The notes under the pieces: model-generated
Seen by the model: the letters and a program-made list of their open reading frames with translations, nothing else
What the model was told of the DNA's origin: nothing
The model's database searches: none
Shown: positions 8,073 to 11,436 of the stretch, one piece after another
Numbering within the stretch: position 1 is the first letter of the stretch
Layout of the letters: every line of letters begins with the position of its first letter
Made by a program: the position numbers and the translations under genes
Origin: Sulfurimonas sp.
Lineage (GTDB): Bacteria; Campylobacterota; Campylobacteria; Campylobacterales; Sulfurimonadaceae
Assembly: GCA_021107375.1 (NCBI GenBank)
Contig: JAIOSY010000135.1
Span: forward strand, 1 to 11,436
Direction of reading: 5' to 3'
Length of the DNA stretch: 11,436 nucleotides

Positions 8073-9053
8073 ATGAGTACAAATACAATTACTACACAAA
8101 AAGTAAACTTCAAAGTATTTCGTTTTAATGCTGATGAAGATTATCTTCCATATTACGAAGATTACAATATGGAAGTAACTTCAGAAGAAGTTGTTTTAGA
8201 TATATTAGATAAAATAAAATGGGAAAAAGATGGTAGTTTTTCTTACCGTCGAAGTTGTCGTCATGGTATCTGTGGAGCATGTGCTATTAAAGTAAATGGT
8301 CGTTCAACTCTTGCTTGTAAAGAGAGTATGAGTACTATGATTGACTTCTATGGAACTGATCTTGTTATTGAGCCACTTAGCATAAAAAGAGCTGTTAAAG
8401 ATATGATTATAGATAAGGGTGATTTCTGGGAGAAGCATGATGCTGTCCATCCTTATCTTGTTTCTGATGTTGAAGAACATCCAGAGCATGAACATTTAGT
8501 TACACCAGAAGAAGCAGAAGAGTTAAATGAAGCTGATTTATGTATTCAATGTGGTGCTTGTCACTATGCTTGTCCAGTTGTTGAGATAAATGAAGATTTC
8601 TTTGGTCCAGCTGCATTTGCAAAAGCTTACCGTTTTGAAGCTGATGTTCGTGATGATGCTCATGCTAGCAGACTTCAAGAACTACATCAAGAGAAACAAG
8701 GTCTTTGGGACTGTGTTAAATGTATGGAGTGTGCAGAGGTTTGTCCTAAAGATGTTAATCCGATTGATAAAATCACTAAACTTCACAATATGCTATTTAC
8801 AGAGGGAGTTGCAACTTCAAATGTAGCTACTCGTCATGCAGTAGGATTTAAACACTCTATTGCTAAAAATGGTGTACTTGATGAGGGTGGTCTAGTTCTT
8901 TACTCTGAAATGGCTGGAATTGTTAAGCATATACCAGTTGCACTTAAAATGTTTAAAAAAGGTAAAATTGTTCCACCATGGAGCATAACGAAATCAGATA
9001 ATCTTGATGAGATTCAAAAACTGATAAAATCATCATCAACTGCAAAGTTCTAG
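8073..9053 (+). CDS. sdhB: Succinate dehydrogenase/fumarate reductase iron-sulfur subunit (E-type)
   Basis: Carries electrons between the flavoprotein and the quinone-side subunit. It has 326 residues, about 90 longer than E. coli SdhB, with the excess mostly a C-terminal extension after residue 235. Plant-type [2Fe-2S] ligands are C62, C67, C70 and C82. The first ferredoxin motif is CIQCGACHYACP (C157, C160, C163, C167). The second is CVKCMECAEVCP (C214, C217, C220, C224). B- and C-type enzymes have a non-cysteine residue at the position of C217 and bind [3Fe-4S]; the extra Cys predicts a second [4Fe-4S], as proposed for E-type enzymes. It begins 16 bp after sdhA with an AAGGAT ribosome binding site. 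The subunit should be cytoplasmic and membrane-associated through SdhE. Confidence 0.96.
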   Translation: MSTNTITTQKVNFKVFRFNADEDYLPYYEDYNMEVTSEEVVLDILDKIKWEKDGSFSYRRSCRHGICGACAIKVNGRSTLACKESMSTMIDFYGTDLVIEPLSIKRAVKDMIIDKGDFWEKHDAVHPYLVSDVEEHPEHEHLVTPEEAEELNEADLCIQCGACHYACPVVEINEDFFGPAAFAKAYRFEADVRDDAHASRLQELHQEKQGLWDCVKCMECAEVCPKDVNPIDKITKLHNMLFTEGVATSNVATRHAVGFKHSIAKNGVLDEGGLVLYSEMAGIVKHIPVALKMFKKGKIVPPWSITKSDNLDEIQKLIKSSSTAKF

Positions 9054-9063
9054 GAGTAAATAG

Positions 9064-9945
9064 ATGGAAAAATTAAAATACGCACTTTTTACGGGTTGTA
9101 CAGCTAAACAAAGCACACCTGAGCAGATGATGTCAACAATGGCAGTTGCTGATAAACTTGGAATTGAACTTGTTGAATTAACTGAGGCTTCTTGTTGTGG
9201 TGCTTCTCACCTACAAGATTATGATGACTTCTTATCTTTAGTTTTAAATGCTAGAAATATAGCTTATGCTGAGAAACATGGTTTAACTATGGTTACTATT
9301 TGTAACACTTGTCAACTAAATACTGCTATGACTAAACACCGTCTGGATAATAATGCTGATTTAAAAGCAAAAGTTAATGAAAAATTAAATGAGGTTGGAC
9401 TTGAGTACAAAGGTACATCACAAGTAACACACTTTTTATATGCGATTATTGATGATTTCGGTCTTGATAAGCTTAAAGAAATGGTTGTAACTCCTCTTAG
9501 TCAGTTTAATATTGCACCATTTTATGGTTGTCACAATATTCGCCCTTCAGAACTTCAAAATGAAACTCATAAAACTAAAGAAAATCCTTATAACCCTAAT
9601 TCACTAGATGATTTAATTATCGCTTGTGGTGGAATGACAGTTGATTATAAAGAAAAAACTAAATGTTGTGGTTTTCATGCTGAACTTCAAGCTCCAAAAA
9701 CAGCAGCAGTTCTAACAGGTAATGCTATTGCTGGTGCGACTGATGGAAATGCTGATATGATGGTTACTCCTTGTCCACTTTGTCATCTAAAACTTGATAC
9801 TCAGACAAAACATGCAGGTGATTCAATAGGTCGTGAAGTTTCACTTCCAGTTCTTCACATGCAACAAATGGTGGGACTTGCTCTTGGCTGTTCTGCTGAT
9901 GAACTTGGTCTTAAACATCACTTAGTAGATATAGACTTCCTATAA
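9064..9945 (+). CDS. sdhE: E-type succinate dehydrogenase/fumarate reductase Cys-rich subunit (two CCG domains, HdrB-like)
   Basis: This replaces the haem-binding membrane anchor of classical complexes. It has 293 residues with two CCG domains. The first has C12, C44-C45 and C80-x2-C83; the second has C156, C201-C202 and C237-x2-C240. Such motifs bind non-cubane [4Fe-4S] or zinc in HdrB and related subunits. The spacing C156 to C201 (44 residues between) is longer than in the first domain (31), because of a polar insert around 163-182. No transmembrane helix is visible, so membrane contact would be by amphipathic segments. It starts 10 bp after sdhB, whose TAG stop overlaps the AGGAG ribosome binding site. 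It is the same family as MfrE; the name sdhE here is not the E. coli flavinylation factor. No separate anchor gene follows. Confidence 0.93.
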   Translation: MEKLKYALFTGCTAKQSTPEQMMSTMAVADKLGIELVELTEASCCGASHLQDYDDFLSLVLNARNIAYAEKHGLTMVTICNTCQLNTAMTKHRLDNNADLKAKVNEKLNEVGLEYKGTSQVTHFLYAIIDDFGLDKLKEMVVTPLSQFNIAPFYGCHNIRPSELQNETHKTKENPYNPNSLDDLIIACGGMTVDYKEKTKCCGFHAELQAPKTAAVLTGNAIAGATDGNADMMVTPCPLCHLKLDTQTKHAGDSIGREVSLPVLHMQQMVGLALGCSADELGLKHHLVDIDFL

Positions 9946-9972
9946 CTTTTAAACTTTAATACTCCCTCCTAG

Positions 9973-9994
9973 TTTCCACGCTCCAGCGTGGAAA
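9973..9994. repeat. Perfect palindrome resembling a REP/RAYT-type intergenic repeat
   Basis: Arms TTTCCACGCT and AGCGTGGAAA are perfect inverse complements around a CC centre, giving a stem of 9-10 bp, followed by TTCATAC. From memory, this closely matches a GTTCCCACGC...GCGTGGGAA-type palindrome scattered between genes of many proteobacteria and associated with RAYT transposases. I could not search for it. It sits in the 81-bp gap between sdhE and xth. No U-run follows on either strand, so it is not a typical intrinsic terminator, though it could protect the 3' end of the sdh transcript. Its G+C is well above that of the neighbourhood, which fits a dispersed element. Confidence 0.65.
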
Positions 9995-10026
9995 TTCATA
10001 CAAAACTTTCAAAGGCAACATTATTC

Positions 10027-10803
10027 ATGTCAAACTCAATAGAAATAATATCATGGAATGTAAACGGTATTCGTGCTGTAGGCAATAAAGAAGCACTTAA
10101 ATGGATTGATGAGCGTCAAACAGATATATTATGTCTTCAAGAGATAAAAGCTTTACAAGAGCAGATACCAGATGATTTATTTGAAAAAGAGTATCAAGAT
10201 ATTTTAGTAAATTCAGCAACTAAAAAAGGTTATAGTGGAACTATGACTTGGGGCGTTTTACAAAGCGATTATAACTCCACATGCCAAGATATAGATACAA
10301 CTAGCGAAGGTCGAATAGTTGAAACTCATTATGGGGATATTGTACTTTTTAATGTATATTTTCCTAATGGGCAAAGAGATGAAGAGAGATTGGCTCATAA
10401 GATGAAATTTTATGATGATTTTCTGGCTTACTGCGAAAAATTAAGAGAAGATGGAAAATCTATCATAATTTGTGGAGATGTAAATACTGCACATTGCGAG
10501 ATTGACTTAAAAAACCCAAAAGCAAACTCTAAAACATCAGGATTTTTACCACAAGAGAGAGAGTGGATAGACAAACTCTTGGCATGTGGATATATTGATA
10601 CATTTAGATATGCAAATGGTAATGAAAAAGACAGATATAGTTGGTGGTCTTATCGCTCAGGAGCAAGAGTTAAAAATGTTGGTTGGAGAATTGACTATTT
10701 TTTTATCTCTGAAGATTTAGCTGAAAGTTTAGAAGATGCTTTTATATTAGATGAGATAACAGGGTCAGATCACTGCCCTGTTGGGATTAGAATCTCTATT
10801 TAG
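10027..10803 (+). CDS. xth: Exodeoxyribonuclease III (AP endonuclease, ExoA/Xth family)
   Basis: DNA base-excision repair enzyme that cuts at abasic sites and trims 3' ends; cytoplasmic. The 258 residues hold the whole exonuclease-endonuclease-phosphatase fold: SWNVNGIRA (N11), LCLQEIKA with metal ligand E39, NVYFPNG with Y111, CGDVNTAH with D151 and N153, and the final GSDHCPVG with D248 and H249. GDFN, usual in the family, is GDVN here, leaving the catalytic Asp and Asn unchanged. The start at ATG 10027 is preferred because the protein then begins a few residues before the first strand, as in homologues, and AAAGG lies 11 bp upstream. A GTG at 9988 would start inside the palindrome. The gene converges on mog and overlaps it by 8 bp. 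Confidence 0.94.
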   Translation: MSNSIEIISWNVNGIRAVGNKEALKWIDERQTDILCLQEIKALQEQIPDDLFEKEYQDILVNSATKKGYSGTMTWGVLQSDYNSTCQDIDTTSEGRIVETHYGDIVLFNVYFPNGQRDEERLAHKMKFYDDFLAYCEKLREDGKSIIICGDVNTAHCEIDLKNPKANSKTSGFLPQEREWIDKLLACGYIDTFRYANGNEKDRYSWWSYRSGARVKNVGWRIDYFFISEDLAESLEDAFILDEITGSDHCPVGIRISI

Positions 10804-11329
10804 CTTTTGGTCTAAAAGCCTTTATAACATCTTCATTTGTCTCAATAAATGGACCTTCTAATAAATCTATACAGTAAGGCACAGCTGGAAAAACTGCATC
10901 TAAACATTCACGGATTGATTTTGGTTTTCCTGGTAAATTTATAATTAAACTTTTACCTCTAATCCCTGCTGTTTGACGAGATAAAATTGCAGTAGGAACA
11001 TATTGTAAACTTACTTGACGCATAAGTTCACCAAAGCCTGGCATCATCTTCTCACATACATTTTCTGTAGCCTCAGGAGTTACATCTCTTAGAGCTGGTC
11101 CCGTTCCACCAGTTGTAACAACTAAACAACACCCCGCCTCATCACATAACTCTTTCATAGTATTTTCAAGTATATCTTGTTCATCAGGAATACATCTATA
11201 TACTATCTCAAACTCACTAGTTAAATAATCTTTCATTGTATCTTGAATTGCTACACCTGAAATATCTTCATATATCCCTTTACTTGCTCTATCACTTGCT
11301 GTTATTACACCTATTTTTATCTCTGCCAT
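10796..11329 (-). CDS. mog: Molybdopterin adenylyltransferase Mog
   Basis: Adenylylates molybdopterin before metal insertion in molybdenum cofactor synthesis; a soluble cytoplasmic trimer in the family. The 177 residues include the opening SDRASKGIYED (12-22), the MPT-binding TTGGTGPALRD (72-82) with D82, PGFGE (97-101), a VPTAILSRQ segment (111-119) and LPGKPKS (132-138), all close to the E. coli Mog pattern. The presence of SDRAS and the C-terminal FRPK favours Mog over MoaB. An AAAGGAAA ribosome binding site lies about 9-11 bp upstream of the ATG. The cofactor would serve molybdoenzymes such as nitrate reductase or formate dehydrogenase, common in this phylum but not encoded in the window. 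The 3' end overlaps xth by 8 bp, convergent. Confidence 0.95.
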   Translation of the reverse strand: MAEIKIGVITASDRASKGIYEDISGVAIQDTMKDYLTSEFEIVYRCIPDEQDILENTMKELCDEAGCCLVVTTGGTGPALRDVTPEATENVCEKMMPGFGELMRQVSLQYVPTAILSRQTAGIRGKSLIINLPGKPKSIRECLDAVFPAVPYCIDLLEGPFIETNEDVIKAFRPKAK

Positions 11330-11361
11330 ATTAATTATTTCCTTTAATTTATTTTATAAAT

Positions 11362-11436
11362 TCAATGGAACCTTTTATTCCCTTTTATCACGATGTCGGA
11401 AGTAATTCCGCCATCTACGCTAACGCTTGGTTTCCT
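11362..11436 (-). other. Open segment at the right edge: possible 3' end of a gene upstream of mog, or a repeat
   Basis: Read on the minus strand, one frame is open from the edge to a TGA at 11364-11362, giving about 24 residues that end ...IVIKGNKRFH. It stops 32 bp before the mog start, as an upstream operon gene would. I recognise no family in it. The same bases are richer in G+C than their surroundings and contain a hairpin, so an intergenic repeat that is open by chance is equally possible. Confidence 0.3.
11392..11415. repeat. Imperfect palindrome near the right edge
   Basis: GATG-T-CGGAA, loop GTAA, TTCCG-C-CATC: a stem of 4 plus 5 pairs with one T/C mismatch. No T-run follows on either strand, so it is not a classical terminator. 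It lies in a local G+C peak upstream of mog and has the size and shape of a REP-like unit, but it does not share sequence with the palindrome at 9973-9994. Confidence 0.45.

Noticed and set aside
8304..8826. Two small open frames within sdhB, one on each strand
   Set aside because: They overlap the cluster-binding part of sdhB in other frames and carry no signals of their own.
9973..9994. Palindrome as a rho-independent terminator of the sdh operon
   Set aside because: Neither strand shows the run of T after the stem; the sequence family resemblance explains it better.
9988..10026. GTG at 9988 as the xth start
   Set aside because: It lies inside the palindrome, has no Shine-Dalgarno sequence, and adds 13 residues not expected in the exonuclease III family.
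1..11436. CRISPR, tRNA, rRNA, toxin-antitoxin, defence or transposase genes
   Set aside because: I looked for repeat arrays, cloverleaf patterns and hallmark motifs and found none; only short palindromes hint at mobile DNA.

Overview
The window looks like chromosomal DNA from a Campylobacterota (epsilonproteobacterial) organism, most likely Sulfurimonas or a close relative. The evidence is the low G+C (about a third by eye), the compact short-gap operons, TATAAT-like -10 boxes without clear -35 boxes, and above all an E-type (methylmenaquinol/menaquinone type) succinate dehydrogenase/fumarate reductase operon. It holds ten good protein genes, one gene cut by the left edge, and no rRNA, tRNA, CRISPR array or complete mobile element that I can see.

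Left block (1-1378, + strand): the C-terminal two thirds of the YchF/OLA1 ATPase gene, then an unrecognised 199-residue protein 21 bp downstream. It meets a four-gene minus-strand operon stop to stop with a 4-bp overlap. Read in its own direction (4901 to 1375) that operon is thiL (thiamine monophosphate kinase), truD (tRNA pseudouridine-13 synthase), psd (phosphatidylserine decarboxylase) and an unrecognised helical protein that starts at TTG. Gaps are 3, 12 and 20 bp, and ribosome binding sites are embedded in the preceding stop regions, so translation is probably coupled.

Middle (4902-6343): a 104-bp divergent intergenic region leads to a + strand membrane protein with two transmembrane helices, a helical periplasmic domain and a GGDEF-fold domain whose signature and metal site have all been replaced. 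Its reading frame has no ATG/GTG/TTG before the second membrane helix. A strong AGGAG sits 6 bp before a CTG, so I annotate a CTG start, which recovers 176 N-terminal residues.

Right block (6344-11436): sdhA-sdhB-sdhE, tightly coupled and preceded by TATAAT. These encode the flavoprotein, the iron-sulfur protein and the twin-CCG Cys-rich subunit. The flavoprotein has no Tat signal, so the complex should face the cytoplasm, unlike periplasmic MfrABE. SdhB has a fourth cysteine at the third cluster, as in other E-type enzymes. A perfect palindrome resembling a REP/RAYT-type repeat lies between sdhE and xth (exonuclease III). xth converges with mog (molybdopterin adenylyltransferase), overlapping it by 8 bp. 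The last 75 bp are richer in G+C than their surroundings, contain a second hairpin, and are open on the minus strand: either a second intergenic repeat or the 3' end of a gene upstream of mog.

Most of the window is housekeeping. I do not see a new multi-gene system. The most unusual items are the CTG-started degenerate GGDEF protein, the two palindromic elements and the two unrecognised proteins.
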